Positions 28,373 through 39,063 of a stretch of 64,000 nt of DNA are shown here, piece after piece. Under the pieces are notes generated by a model. The model saw only the letters and a list, made by a program, of their open reading frames with translations. It had not been told where the DNA came from and searched no databases. The DNA lies in contig NZ_CABGGS010000034.1 of NCBI RefSeq assembly GCF_902158555.1, forward strand, positions 407,771 through 471,770, written 5' to 3'. Each line of letters opens with the position of its first letter. The stretch's first letter is position 1. Source of the DNA: Klebsiella spallanzanii. GTDB lineage: Bacteria; Pseudomonadota; Gammaproteobacteria; Enterobacterales; Enterobacteriaceae. Position numbers and translations under genes: made by a program.

Positions 28373-29134
28373 ATGTTTATATGGATGCTTGACCCTGAAA
28401 TATGGTTGACGCTGGTTACGCTCACCTTTCTGGAAATCATTCTTGGGGTCGATAATATTATTTTCCTCTCGCTGGTGGTAGCAAAACTTCCGCCACATCA
28501 GCAAAATATTGCCCGTAAGTTGGGATTAAGTGGCGCAATGGTCATGCGCGTGTTATTGCTGGTGTCGATTGCCTGGCTTGCACACATTACGGTTCCGTTG
28601 TTTACCATTGCAAATTTTGTGGTGTCGGTGCGCACGATCATTCTATTTGTTGGCGGTTGTTTCCTTATTTACAAATCGCTGCAGGAGATCCGCGGCGAAC
28701 TGATGCAGGAAGAGGAGTCGCACGGCGGCAGTCAGCGTCAGCTCTCACTGGCAGGCGCTATCGTGCAGATCATGCTGCTGGATATTGTCTTCAGCCTGGA
28801 TTCGGTTATTACGGCGGTCGGTTTGTCACAACATATTTTCATTATGATTACAGCGGTCATTATTGCCGTGGGGATCATGATGTTCGCGGCCAAAACCATC
28901 GGCGATTTTGTTAATAACACGCCGACCATGAAAATGCTCGCATTAACGTTTTTGTTACTCGTGGGAGTATTATTAGTCGCCGACAGTCTGGAAATTCATA
29001 TTGCAAAAGGCTATCTCTATTTTGCTATTTTCTTCTCTTTGACGGTAGAGACACTCAATATCGTTCGTAACAAAAAAATCATTAAAGCTTCGCAGCAGGA
29101 AGAAGCTTACGACTCATTACAGCTCAATAAATAA
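28373..29134 (+). CDS. TerC-family integral membrane protein, YgdQ-like
   Basis: A 253-residue inner-membrane protein with seven or so helices, similar to E. coli YgdQ (MLFAWITDPNAWL there, MFIWMLDPEIWL here). The diagnostic acidic helices LEIILGVDNIIFLSLVVAKLP and QIMLLDIVFSLDSVITAVG are complete. TerC/Alx proteins export or handle metals, especially manganese, or assist membrane-protein metalation. The ATG at 28373 stands 9 nt after AAGGG; the ATG at 28364 overlaps that ribosome site. It interrupts an otherwise catabolic operon, directly after the ERIC element. Confidence 0.88.
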   Translation: MFIWMLDPEIWLTLVTLTFLEIILGVDNIIFLSLVVAKLPPHQQNIARKLGLSGAMVMRVLLLVSIAWLAHITVPLFTIANFVVSVRTIILFVGGCFLIYKSLQEIRGELMQEEESHGGSQRQLSLAGAIVQIMLLDIVFSLDSVITAVGLSQHIFIMITAVIIAVGIMMFAAKTIGDFVNNTPTMKMLALTFLLLVGVLLVADSLEIHIAKGYLYFAIFFSLTVETLNIVRNKKIIKASQQEEAYDSLQLNK

Positions 29135-29163
29135 GAACCCTACTGAAATAACGGAGTATGAAT

Positions 29164-30803
<1,640 letters not shown>

Positions 30804-30822
30804 ATAATAAGGAGAAACAACA

Positions 30823-32103
30823 ATGACAATGGAAATGATTCTGGCGCTGGGCATTCTGGTGCTAATGATAGTGCTTATCATGTCGGACAAAATGGCCTTT
30901 GGCGCCCCGCCGCTGCTGGCCTGTCTGCTTTTGGTTGTGACAGGGCTCTCCAACGTTCAGCAAGCCTTTGCCGGGTTTGTAAACTCAAGCGTTATCATGA
31001 TCGCCGGATTTATGGTGGTGATGGCGGCGCTACAGAAAACGCGGCTCATCGGCAACGTAAAATCCGCGATGGTCAGTCTGGTCAATAAAGGCAGCTACAA
31101 GAGCTACGCTCTGCTGTTGGTCATCGTGATGATTGGCGCCAGCCTGGCGGGTACCGGCTCAACCGGTTATTACGTACTGATTCTGTCGCTGGTATCAACG
31201 ATCCCTTATAGCAAGAAGTTACCAACCTCAAAGCTCATGATGCCTTTGGGCTTTGCGACCAACCATCCATTATTCCCGGTTAACGTCGCGCTGCTGTTTG
31301 GCGTCACCGCAACCGTGCTGCAAACCGCTGGCTTCACCGCAGAGATTTCGATGGTGAAATTTGCGCTGGTCAATCTGGTGATGTCGCTGGCCTTTTTGGC
31401 CTGGTGCCTGATCTCATACCGTTTTTTACCCGATCACCCCATTGCCGATGCTTCTGAGGAAGCAATGGCGGTGCGTGAAGAGGAAACCGTGACGCTGCCT
31501 GCATGGAAAGAGTACTGCACCGTCGGGGCATTTGCCGTTAGCGTTATCGGTATGATGCTGATGAATCAGCTTGGCAATATCGCCTATGTGGTTCCTGGCC
31601 TTGCCGCCGCATTTGTAATGACGATTAACGTCGTTGATTTCAAAGAAGTTCGCGACCATATGGGCGCGCCGGTTATCCTGATGATGGCGGGGGTTATTGG
31701 CGTTGCCGATGCGCTGGCGGGCACCGGATTTACGGCGATGGTGGGTGATGCAGTCGCGGGAGTTCTCGGCGCTAACGTATCTCCGTTCGTGTTTATTTTT
31801 ATCTTTGCGCTGCTGACCAGTACCTGCGCCACCTTTACCGGTTCGAATATGGGTTCGGTGTATATCTTCGCCCCGATTGCCATCGCCGCCTGTACCAGCC
31901 TTGACCTCAACCCAACCGCTGCCGCTATTGCCGTGGTTATTTCAGGCTGGAACGGCGGCTATATGCCAATTGACGGGATGCCGGCCATGATTCTGGGAAT
32001 GGGTAAATATAAACTGCCGGAGTTCTGGATATTCTCCGTGCCAATGTATTTAATTCGTATTCTGGCATTATGCGTCGGCGCTATTGTGATATTTCCGATG
32101 TAA
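30823..32103 (+). CDS. SLC13/DASS-like anion permease
   Basis: A 426-residue inner-membrane permease of the ion-transporter superfamily with about eleven hydrophobic segments. Two re-entrant motif regions are recognisable: IGASLAGTGSTGYYVLILSL and, in the second repeat, STCATFTGSNMGSVYIFAPIAIAA. Relatives use sodium or proton gradients to import di- and tricarboxylates and related acids. The ATG follows AAGGAGAAACAACA. As the last gene of the plus-strand operon it presumably imports the substrate of the island. Confidence 0.85.
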   Translation: MTMEMILALGILVLMIVLIMSDKMAFGAPPLLACLLLVVTGLSNVQQAFAGFVNSSVIMIAGFMVVMAALQKTRLIGNVKSAMVSLVNKGSYKSYALLLVIVMIGASLAGTGSTGYYVLILSLVSTIPYSKKLPTSKLMMPLGFATNHPLFPVNVALLFGVTATVLQTAGFTAEISMVKFALVNLVMSLAFLAWCLISYRFLPDHPIADASEEAMAVREEETVTLPAWKEYCTVGAFAVSVIGMMLMNQLGNIAYVVPGLAAAFVMTINVVDFKEVRDHMGAPVILMMAGVIGVADALAGTGFTAMVGDAVAGVLGANVSPFVFIFIFALLTSTCATFTGSNMGSVYIFAPIAIAACTSLDLNPTAAAIAVVISGWNGGYMPIDGMPAMILGMGKYKLPEFWIFSVPMYLIRILALCVGAIVIFPM

Positions 32104-32199
32104 TTATTAAATAAATACAGTTCTGGTATGAACCGATAGTGGCTCTGATTTTTCGTAGAGTACGCAGGATACTTTCGCCCGCAATGCCTTGCCGGGCAT

Positions 32200-32236
32200 G
32201 GGATCGACTGATTTATTGCCGATCCCGTCTTATTTT
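32200..32236 (+). terminator. putative terminator of the catabolic operon
   Basis: GGGATCG (32200-32206) pairs with CGATCCC (32220-32226) across a 13-nt loop and is followed by GTCTTATTTTATT. It lies about 100 bp after the permease stop and just before the end of the convergent PhzF gene. Confidence 0.5.
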
Positions 32237-32245
32237 ATTGACTAT

Positions 32246-33034
32246 TTAGCGTAGCCTTATCACACCGTTTAAATACGTCACCGCCTGACCACCCATTAAT
32301 ACTCTTCCCCCTTTCAGCTCGCAGCGAATATCGCCACCGCGTGCTGAAACCTGCCGCGCGAGCATGTGGGTTTTGCCCAACTTCGCGCTCCAGTATGGAA
32401 TGAGCATGGTATGCGCAGAACCGGTTACCGGATCTTCCCATACGGCTTCACCCGGTGAGAAAAAGCGGCTGACAAAGTCATATTCACCGTCGCCTGCAGC
32501 GGTAACCGTCACTTTATGTTCTCCGGGGATCATCGCCGAAATATTTGGCCGCACGGCTTCCACCTGCTCACGAGACGCCAGTTCGATAACCCATGCACGC
32601 CCTTTACGGGCGTGCAGGTAGCTATCAATCCCCAGCGCAGAGAGCATATCCGCAGGCGGCTCATGCTCTTCAGTTTCTCCAGACGGGAAATCCAGAGTGA
32701 GCCAGTCGCCTTCTCGGCTCACGGTCAAACGACCGGAAGCCGTAGCGAAATGAACCGCCGCATCGGGAAAATCAAGGTGATGAAAAATCACGTGCGCACT
32801 GGCAAGCGTGGCATGACCGCAGAGATTGACCTCGTTGCGGGTGGTAAACCAGCGCAGCGCAAAACCATCACTTTCGGGCACCACAAATGCGGTTTCCGAC
32901 TGGCTATGTTGCTGAGCCATTTTTAGCAGCAAGTCGTCTGGTAGCCACTTATCGAGCAGACATACCGCCGCTGGATTACCGGCAAAAGGCTGCTCGCTGA
33001 AAGCCGCAACCAGATACACAGGGATGTCTGTCAC
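32246..33034 (-). CDS. PhzF-family isomerase/epimerase, copy 1
   Basis: A 262-residue protein of the PhzF (diaminopimelate-epimerase-like) fold. The catalytic glutamate is Glu47 in HSQSETAFVV, and NLCGHATLASAHVIF and DPVTGSAHTMLIPYW are the other family signatures. Asp10 of the usual V-D-A-F motif is Ala here (LVAAFS). Substrate unknown. It lies 9 bp downstream of a paralogue and shares most motifs with it, so the pair arose by tandem duplication. Confidence 0.88.
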   Translation of the reverse strand: MTDIPVYLVAAFSEQPFAGNPAAVCLLDKWLPDDLLLKMAQQHSQSETAFVVPESDGFALRWFTTRNEVNLCGHATLASAHVIFHHLDFPDAAVHFATASGRLTVSREGDWLTLDFPSGETEEHEPPADMLSALGIDSYLHARKGRAWVIELASREQVEAVRPNISAMIPGEHKVTVTAAGDGEYDFVSRFFSPGEAVWEDPVTGSAHTMLIPYWSAKLGKTHMLARQVSARGGDIRCELKGGRVLMGGQAVTYLNGVIRLR

Positions 33035-33043
33035 CGGTCCTCC

Positions 33044-33835
33044 TTAACGCAGCGTAATCGTGCCAATTAAATAGGTCGTCGCCTGACCACCGATAAGCAC
33101 CCTTTCGCCCCGCCACTGGCAGCGCAGATCGCCGCCGCGTGCCGAAAGCTGACGCGCCTGCATTTCCGTTTTGCCGAGCTTTTCACCCCAGTACGGGATC
33201 AGCATGCTGTGCGTTGAACCGGTTACCGGATCTTCCGATATCGACTCACCAGGGCAGAAGAAGCGGCTGACAAAGTCATATTCTTCATCCGCGGCGCTAA
33301 TGCAGACCATTTTGCCCAGTTGCTGAAGTCGCTGCATATCCGGACGCACGGCTTCAACCTGCTGGCGGCTGCTTAAAATCACCAGATAATCGCGCGCCAC
33401 GCGAACTTCCTGCGCTTCGCTTACCCCCAGACCGGCAAATAGCTCCGCTGGCGGTTGCTCAACGACCGTCGTCGCCCAGGCCGGGAAATCCAGCGTCAGC
33501 CAGTCGCCGCTGCGCGTTACGCGAAGTTCGCCGACAAAACGGGTGCTGAATACAATCGTCGATGACGGATGGTCAAGATATTCAAAAATGACGTGCGAAG
33601 CCGCAAGTGTAGCGTGGCCACAAAGGTTAATCTCATACTGGGTGGTAAACCAGCGCAGCTCATACCCTTCATCCGAACGCACGAAAAACGCCGTTTCTGA
33701 CTGATTATGCTGCTGGGCCATTTTCAGCAGCGTTTCGTCCGGTAGCCATTCGGTCAGTGGGCAAACCGCCGCCGCGTTGCCGCCAAAGCTCTGGTTGCTG
33801 AACGCATCGACCAGATAAAAATCAATTTCCTGCAT
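33044..33835 (-). CDS. PhzF-family isomerase/epimerase, copy 2
   Basis: A 263-residue PhzF-fold protein with the complete motif set: LVDAFSNQSFGGNAAAVC, Glu47 in HNQSETAFFV, NLCGHATLAASHVIF and DPVTGSTHSMLIPYWGEKLGKTEMQARQLSARGGDLRC. It is the upstream gene of a two-gene unit with copy 1. PhzF relatives isomerise small aromatic or amino-acid-derived compounds; no phenazine genes are nearby, so a housekeeping or detoxifying isomerase is more likely. Confidence 0.88.
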   Translation of the reverse strand: MQEIDFYLVDAFSNQSFGGNAAAVCPLTEWLPDETLLKMAQQHNQSETAFFVRSDEGYELRWFTTQYEINLCGHATLAASHVIFEYLDHPSSTIVFSTRFVGELRVTRSGDWLTLDFPAWATTVVEQPPAELFAGLGVSEAQEVRVARDYLVILSSRQQVEAVRPDMQRLQQLGKMVCISAADEEYDFVSRFFCPGESISEDPVTGSTHSMLIPYWGEKLGKTEMQARQLSARGGDLRCQWRGERVLIGGQATTYLIGTITLR

Positions 33836-33949
33836 TATTTTGCCCTTTCATTTTTTTTACTTATCGACAACATGACATAAACGAACGAAATGCACACGTT
33901 TTATAGAAAAATTAATCTGTTAGTTTCTTTAACCACCCCAAAACAAAAA

Positions 33950-33965
33950 TGAGACACAGGTCACA
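33950..33965 (+). promoter_or_regulatory. possible CRP site upstream of sotB
   Basis: TGAGA-CACAGG-TCACA matches the TGTGA-N6-TCACA consensus at 9 of 10 positions and lies about 76 bp before the sotB ATG. Confidence 0.4.
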
Positions 33966-34040
33966 AAATGATTGTATTTGCAGCAGCAATCGTTTTAAGA
34001 TCGTCCCACTTCTTTCCTCTTAGTAACCAGCCCTGAATTT

Positions 34041-35240
34041 ATGATGACAAATACGGTTTCACGCAAGGTCGCGTGGCTTCGCGTAGTCACGCTTGCGATT
34101 GCGGCATTTATCTTTAATACCACCGAGTTTGCGCCCGTGGGCCTGCTGTCGGATATCGCCGATAGCTTCGGCATGGAAACGGCGCAGGTTGGGATCATGC
34201 TGACCATCTACGCCTGGGTCGTCGCCCTGATGTCGCTGCCTTTTATGCTACTGACCAGCAAGATGGAGCGCCGTCGCCTGCTGGTAGGGCTGTTTATTTT
34301 GTTTATTGCCAGCCACGTGCTGTCGTTTCTGGCATGGAACTTTAACGTGCTGGTTATCAGCCGTATTGGTATCGCTTTTGCCCATGCGGTGTTCTGGTCG
34401 ATAACCTCAGCGCTGGCTATTCGTATGGCCCCGCACGGCAAGCGCGCTCAGGCACTGAGCCTGATTGCTACCGGTACCGCGCTGGCAATGGTCTTCGGTA
34501 TTCCGATTGGCCGTATCGTCGGGCAATACTTTGGCTGGCGAACCACCTTCCTGGTGATTGGCCTTGGCGCGCTGGTAACCCTGGCTTGCCTGGTCAAACT
34601 GCTGCCCAAACTGCCGAGCGAGCACTCTGGTTCATTGAAAAGCCTGCCGGTGCTGTTCCGTCGCCCTGCGCTGCTCAGCATCTATCTGCTGACGGTGATT
34701 GTGGTCACCGCTCACTATACCGCCTACAGCTATATTGAACCCTTTGTGCAGACGGTAGCCGGTTTAAGCGGTAACTTCGCCACCGTGCTGCTGCTGACTC
34801 TTGGCGGTGCGGGTATTGTCGGCAGCATCCTGTTTGGTAAGCTTGGCAACCGCCATGCTTCCGGCCTGATCAACGCCGCCATCGGCCTGCTGCTGGCCTG
34901 CCTGCTGCTGCTGTTACCTGCGTCGCATAACGCCAACCATCTGATGCTACTCAGCGTCTTCTGGGGCGTGGCGATTATGATTATTGGCCTGGGCATGCAG
35001 GTGAAGGTCCTGGCGCTGGCGCCGGATGCCACCGACGTGGCGATGTCGCTGTTCTCGGGGATCTTTAATATCGGTATCGGCGCTGGCGCGCTGGTCGGCA
35101 GTCAGGTCAGTACCCAGCTTTCGATGGCCTCCATTGGCTATGTCGGAGCGATCCCGGCGCTGGTCGCGCTGGTGTGGGCTATCGTGATTTTCCGCCGCTG
35201 GCCGGTGTCACTGGAAGATCAGCAACCGCACCACTCCTGA
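34041..35240 (+). CDS. sotB: sugar efflux transporter SotB (YdeA)
   Basis: A 399-residue MFS exporter with 12 helices that aligns from end to end with E. coli YdeA/SotB ([81 protein letters not shown]). In E. coli it expels arabinose and lactose-type sugars. The ATG at 34041 or the next codon at 34044 are both usable. As in E. coli it lies left of the mar locus, but here a DUF1266 gene intervenes before marC. Confidence 0.95.
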   Translation: MMTNTVSRKVAWLRVVTLAIAAFIFNTTEFAPVGLLSDIADSFGMETAQVGIMLTIYAWVVALMSLPFMLLTSKMERRRLLVGLFILFIASHVLSFLAWNFNVLVISRIGIAFAHAVFWSITSALAIRMAPHGKRAQALSLIATGTALAMVFGIPIGRIVGQYFGWRTTFLVIGLGALVTLACLVKLLPKLPSEHSGSLKSLPVLFRRPALLSIYLLTVIVVTAHYTAYSYIEPFVQTVAGLSGNFATVLLLTLGGAGIVGSILFGKLGNRHASGLINAAIGLLLACLLLLLPASHNANHLMLLSVFWGVAIMIIGLGMQVKVLALAPDATDVAMSLFSGIFNIGIGAGALVGSQVSTQLSMASIGYVGAIPALVALVWAIVIFRRWPVSLEDQQPHHS

Positions 35241-35254
35241 TTATTTGAGTAAAA

Positions 35255-35284
35255 AAGCCTGCCGGTCGCAAGAAAGGCAGGCTT
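35255..35284 (-). terminator. rho-independent terminator of the DUF1266 gene
   Basis: AAGCCTGCC (35255-35263) and GGCAGGCTT (35276-35284) form a 9-bp stem. Read on the minus strand, the stem is followed by TTTTTT (35251-35256), so it ends transcription of the gene at 35291-36880. On the plus strand, after sotB, no T-run follows. Confidence 0.75.
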
Positions 35285-35290
35285 ATGCTG

Positions 35291-36880
35291 CTAACAGACT
35301 TGTCTGTCTCTTACATCCCTTAATGCTGGTATTTCCACTCCGCAAGCTTCGGCAAAAGCAGCCTCGGCACCCGCAGTCAGCGGTGTATTCCAGGGGAGAG
35401 TTCGCCACGGACTACCGTTCTGCTTCAGCAGATTGTTAAGCGCTTTTTTAAACAGGTAATGAGAAATCATGTGTCGTTTATCCGTAGACTTCCAGTACCA
35501 GCGAGCCAACAGAAACTGCTGCGCCACTTCATGCCAGCTGTGGTACTGCTCCTGTACGCGCACCGCCGCCAGCGTCGCAAAGCTGACCATTTCCCGTTCG
35601 CTAATATAGCCAACCTGCGCGCCGCAGTTGCATAGCATCACAAAGCGCACCATATCCCAGGCGCAGAAGTTCACCTGACGAACGTTGCGCCGATTTTTTC
35701 TCGCCACCCGCAGTTGCCACAGACGCTCTTTGGCATCGCTACCTAATTTTGCATCGTGCTTTAATTGCCGCGAAAAAGCGGCATACTCTTCAGCCGGGAT
35801 TTTACTATCGCGTTTAATTTGCTCTTCATAATCGACGCGGTGCCCCGCCTGAAGCAGACTGAGAAGCTGTTCAAGCAGCGTTTCACGGTCATAAACGCCC
35901 CACATACCGGCGAGAGATTCCACTTCATTCTGGTATTGTTTGCGGGCCTCTTGTGGATCGCTATCCACGACCCGTTTAGCCCAATGGTAGTCGCTGACTA
36001 TCGCATAAGGCGCGCCGACGGCCATCGCCCAACGTTCCGAGGCTGGCATCCCATGCAAAGACTCATCTTCGCACAGCGCTCTAAAACGTCGATGTCCACC
36101 AAAAACCACCCCGTAGCCTATCCAGAAAAGAACCACCAGCCCCAACAGCACGAGTATGGTAAGCGTATAAAGCGCATATTTGCCAATCCGTAACCAGGCA
36201 CCTGGCTCCGAAAAAACCGGTTTAGACAGGGTTACCTCCATTGAAGAACCGGCCAAAGTCGCGGGCTCGGCTATTGAACCTGTGCTTTTTTTAACCGGTG
36301 CGGGGTAATTCTTTTGTTGCTCCTCAGCCCGCTGATATAAAGCGGTCAGTTGATTGTCGACATCATCCGGGAGCCGCCCGGTTTTCTCGTATTCACGTAA
36401 AAGAGACAAATCTACGGCACTAATACGCCATTTCTTGTCGTCGCCCCGCAACAGATCCAGCGGAACGCTCTTTATACTAAAAGAAAATGACGCCTCCGTT
36501 TGTGCATGATCGCCATCAACAACCGTCGAATGAATATGATTTAAAGCAGGAAAGCGTTTGGTGCAGGTTTTGGGGGATTCTTGCCAAAACTCTTGTAGAG
36601 GACCGACAAGCGCGGGAGTAAACACATCTTGCAACTGCGCCTTACGATCGCCCGCCGACTTTTGCTCTGAGTTTCGGTTGAGTACATTGGCGCCAGGCTT
36701 AATTTGTTGATTACACAGCACAAGGTGCGCCTGTGCCACCACGTGAGAAATTGCCGACCTGTCCTGCGCCAGTTGATCGCCGATCTGCGCTTTCTCGCTA
36801 TTATCACTACTATCGCAGGCGGTAAAAAAAATGAGGGGGGCTAACAGAAGGATGTTCTTAATAGAGGAAAAACGGCTCAT
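35291..36880 (-). CDS. DUF1266-domain lipoprotein with one membrane helix, function unknown
   Basis: A 529-residue protein. The N-terminus is a lipoprotein signal (LLLAPLIFFTAC-DSSD, Cys at about 22). A periplasmic-type domain follows (residues ~25-200), then a hydrophobic helix YALYTLTILVLLGLVVLFWIG (about 234-254) and a C-terminal DUF1266-like domain beginning around RWAMAVGAPYAIV and including FCAWDMVRFVMLCNCGAQVGYISEREM. DUF1266 is of unknown function and is usually found in stand-alone intracellular proteins. A lipid anchor plus an internal membrane helix would put its two domains on opposite sides of the inner membrane. E. coli lacks this gene between sotB and marC. Confidence 0.75.
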   Translation of the reverse strand: MSRFSSIKNILLLAPLIFFTACDSSDNSEKAQIGDQLAQDRSAISHVVAQAHLVLCNQQIKPGANVLNRNSEQKSAGDRKAQLQDVFTPALVGPLQEFWQESPKTCTKRFPALNHIHSTVVDGDHAQTEASFSFSIKSVPLDLLRGDDKKWRISAVDLSLLREYEKTGRLPDDVDNQLTALYQRAEEQQKNYPAPVKKSTGSIAEPATLAGSSMEVTLSKPVFSEPGAWLRIGKYALYTLTILVLLGLVVLFWIGYGVVFGGHRRFRALCEDESLHGMPASERWAMAVGAPYAIVSDYHWAKRVVDSDPQEARKQYQNEVESLAGMWGVYDRETLLEQLLSLLQAGHRVDYEEQIKRDSKIPAEEYAAFSRQLKHDAKLGSDAKERLWQLRVARKNRRNVRQVNFCAWDMVRFVMLCNCGAQVGYISEREMVSFATLAAVRVQEQYHSWHEVAQQFLLARWYWKSTDKRHMISHYLFKKALNNLLKQNGSPWRTLPWNTPLTAGAEAAFAEACGVEIPALRDVRDRQVC

Positions 36881-36955
36881 TTATCAAATCCATATCGCCT
36901 TAACGGCAAAATCCATATATTGAAATAAAACGCCTGCTTCTCAGATACAGCGCGC

Positions 36956-36982
36956 AGCCGCATCATGCCTGATGCGGCTTTT
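36956..36982 (+). terminator. stem-loop with short T-run
   Basis: AGCCGCATCA-TGCC-TGATGCGGCT is a perfect 10-bp stem followed by TTTT on the plus strand. No plus-strand gene ends nearby; it lies between the DUF1266 gene start and the marC stop, so its target is unclear. Confidence 0.4.
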
Positions 36983-37011
36983 CCCTTCCCTGAGGTCGGG
37001 CGGCCAGTATA

Positions 37012-37683
37012 TTACGCCCCTACGTGATAAGTGGAAATAATCTCCAGCACACCATTAATAATAAACTGCACGCCCATACAGACAAGCAGGAAGCCCATCA
37101 GGCGGGAAATGGCTTCAATGCCGCCCTTACCTACCAGACGCATAATCGCCCCGGAGCTGCGCAGGCAGCCCCACAGGATGATCCCGACTAAAGCAAACGT
37201 CACCGGTGGCGCTACCAGCACCACCCAATCCGGGAAGTTAGCGCCGTGCTTTACCGTCGACGCTGAACTGATAATCATGGCGATAGTGCCCGGACCTGCG
37301 GTGCTCGGCATCGCCAGCGGGACAAAAGCAATATTGGCCGTCGGTTCGTCTTCCAGCTCTTCTGATTTCAGCTTAGCTTCCATCGAATGATGCGCTTTCT
37401 GCTGCGGGAACAGCATGCGAAAGCCTATAAAGGCGACGATCAGACCCCCGGCAATACGCAGCCCGGGAATCGATATTCCGAAGGTGTTCATCACCACCTG
37501 ACCGGCATACCATGCGACCATCAGGATGGCGAACACATAGACCGAGGCCATCAGCGACTGGCGATTACGCTCGGCATTATTCATATTCCCGGCCAGGCCC
37601 AGGAACAGCGCTACGGTGGTCAGCGGGTTCGCCAATGGTAGAATCACTACCAACCCCAGGCCTATCGCTTTAAAAAGATCCAT
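37012..37683 (-). CDS. marC: MarC-family inner-membrane protein
   Basis: A 223-residue six-helix membrane protein of the MarC/UPF0056 family ([28 protein letters not shown] ... [17 protein letters not shown]), matching E. coli MarC in length and position. In spite of its name it is not needed for multiple antibiotic resistance; its role is unknown. It is transcribed away from marRAB across a shared regulatory region. The ATG at 37683 is used rather than 37686. Confidence 0.94.
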   Translation of the reverse strand: MDLFKAIGLGLVVILPLANPLTTVALFLGLAGNMNNAERNRQSLMASVYVFAILMVAWYAGQVVMNTFGISIPGLRIAGGLIVAFIGFRMLFPQQKAHHSMEAKLKSEELEDEPTANIAFVPLAMPSTAGPGTIAMIISSASTVKHGANFPDWVVLVAPPVTFALVGIILWGCLRSSGAIMRLVGKGGIEAISRLMGFLLVCMGVQFIINGVLEIISTYHVGA

Positions 37684-37853
37684 CATAGTGAATTAAGGTC
37701 CTGTAAATTATTGGATTATCAAAAAATGTCGCATGCGGAGTATATCGTCTGTTGCCCGATTGTACCCGTTCCCCGGTAAACGCATTCATCATTCAGTTAA
37801 ATCATAAGACAACAAGGCACAGTAGAGTGACCTGCATCACAACTATTCGTTTT

Positions 37854-37942
37854 AGCAAATCGTGTCATCGGGCAATTCATCAGGTTGACTTATATTTGCC
37901 TAGGCAATAATATCTGCCGCAACTAAGTCATTGCCTGGGCAA
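37854..37942 (+). promoter_or_regulatory. marRAB promoter, marbox and two MarR operators
   Basis: The layout is that of E. coli marO. A marbox with TTTTAGCAAATCGTGTCATC lies just upstream (about 37852-37871). The promoter has TTGACT (37885-37890), a 17-bp spacer and TAATAT (37908-37913). The two MarR palindromes are TTGCCTAGGCAA (37896-37907, between -35 and -10) and TTGCCTGGGCAA (37931-37942, next to the marR start). MarR would repress at both; MarA, SoxS or Rob would activate at the marbox. Confidence 0.9.
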
Positions 37943-37947
37943 CCATC

Positions 37948-38382
37948 GTGAAAAGTACAAGTGACCTGTTTAACGAAATGATCCCCCTTGGTCGCTTGAT
38001 CCAGATGGTTAACCAGAAGAAAGATCGTCTGCTCAACGACTACCTCTCACCGATGGATATTACGTCCACCCAGTTTCGGGTGCTCTGTTCCATTCGTTGC
38101 GAAGTGTGTATTACCCCCGTTGAGCTGAAAACCGTGCTCTCGGTCGACCCAGGCGCAATGACGCGCATGCTCGATCGCCTGGTCTGTAAAGGCTGGATTG
38201 AACGGTTACCCAACCCCGCTGACAAGCGTGGCGTACTGGTGCAGCTAACATCAGACGGCGCAGCCCTTTGTGAGCAATGTCATCAGGTTGTGGGTCAGAA
38301 ATTGCACCAGGAACTAACAAAAAATCTGTCGGCAGACGAAGTGGCCACTCTTGAGTGTTTGCTCAAAAAAGTTCTGCCGTAA
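37948..38382 (+). CDS. marR: MarR, repressor of the mar operon
   Basis: A 144-residue winged-helix repressor, the same length as E. coli MarR and alike throughout ([50 protein letters not shown]). Cys80, which senses copper in E. coli MarR by disulfide formation, is present in [10 protein letters not shown](80)KGW. It starts with GTG at 37948, as in E. coli, with MarR site II covering the ribosome-binding region. It opens the marRAB operon. Confidence 0.96.
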   Translation: MKSTSDLFNEMIPLGRLIQMVNQKKDRLLNDYLSPMDITSTQFRVLCSIRCEVCITPVELKTVLSVDPGAMTRMLDRLVCKGWIERLPNPADKRGVLVQLTSDGAALCEQCHQVVGQKLHQELTKNLSADEVATLECLLKKVLP

Positions 38383-38396
38383 TAAGAAGAGGTAAG

Positions 38397-38780
38397 ATGA
38401 TGTCCAGACGCAATAACGACGCCATCACTATCCATAGTATTTTGTCGTGGATCGAGGATAACCTGGAATCGCCCCTGTCGCTGGAGAAGGTTTCAGAGCG
38501 TTCAGGTTACTCCAAGTGGCACCTGCAAAGAATGTTTAAGAAAGAAACCGGCCACTCGCTGGGCCAGTATATTCGCAGTCGTAAGCTGACCGAGATAGCG
38601 CAGAAGCTCAAGCAGAGCAACGAGCCTATCTTATACCTGGCAGAGCGTTATGGCTTTGAATCGCAGCAAACGCTGACGCGGACTTTCAAAAACTACTTCG
38701 ATGTTCCGCCGCACCAGTACCGCATGACTAACGTGCCGGGCGAGTCGCGCTACCTGCTCCCACTGAATAACTGTTGTTAA
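38397..38780 (+). CDS. marA: MarA, AraC-family activator of multidrug resistance
   Basis: A 127-residue monomeric activator with two HTH motifs ([26 protein letters not shown] and [24 protein letters not shown]), nearly identical to E. coli MarA. It raises expression of acrAB-tolC, micF and other stress genes by binding marboxes. The ATG at 38397 (MMSRRN) follows GAAGAGGTAAG; the longer frame to 38355 overlaps marR and is rejected. It lies 14 bp after marR. Confidence 0.96.
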   Translation: MMSRRNNDAITIHSILSWIEDNLESPLSLEKVSERSGYSKWHLQRMFKKETGHSLGQYIRSRKLTEIAQKLKQSNEPILYLAERYGFESQQTLTRTFKNYFDVPPHQYRMTNVPGESRYLLPLNNCC

Positions 38781-38810
38781 CCGCCTGCAAAAAGACGTAT
38801 TGAGGAAATC

Positions 38811-39029
38811 ATGAAACTATTCGCTTCCGCCGCCATCGTGCTATTGGCGCTGGTCTCCAGCCAGAGTTTCGCGGAGCAAACCACCACTCCGGTTCGTCAC
38901 AACAATCGGGATGCGATGATTATTCCTTCCGAACATAATGATTCGCCGTTTGATTTCAATCACATGGCCTCGGGCAGTGATAAATCAGATGAACTTGGCG
39001 TACCGTATTACAACCAGCAAGGCCTGTAA
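38811..39029 (+). CDS. marB: MarB, small periplasmic mar-operon protein
   Basis: A 72-residue protein with a signal peptide (MKLFASAAIVLLALVSSQSFA-EQ) and the conserved end DFNHMASGSDKSDELGVPYYNQ, as in E. coli MarB. It mildly reduces mar expression by an unknown route. It is the last gene of marRAB and is followed within 11 bp by a strong terminator. Confidence 0.92.
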   Translation: MKLFASAAIVLLALVSSQSFAEQTTTPVRHNNRDAMIIPSEHNDSPFDFNHMASGSDKSDELGVPYYNQQGL

Positions 39030-39039
39030 AATCCCTTTT

Positions 39040-39063
39040 AGCCCCGGCAACGGGGCTTTTTTT
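39040..39063 (+). terminator. rho-independent terminator of marRAB
   Basis: GCCCCG-GCAA-CGGGGC (39041-39056) followed by seven T residues. The T-run overlaps the stop codon of the convergent eamA gene. Confidence 0.9.
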
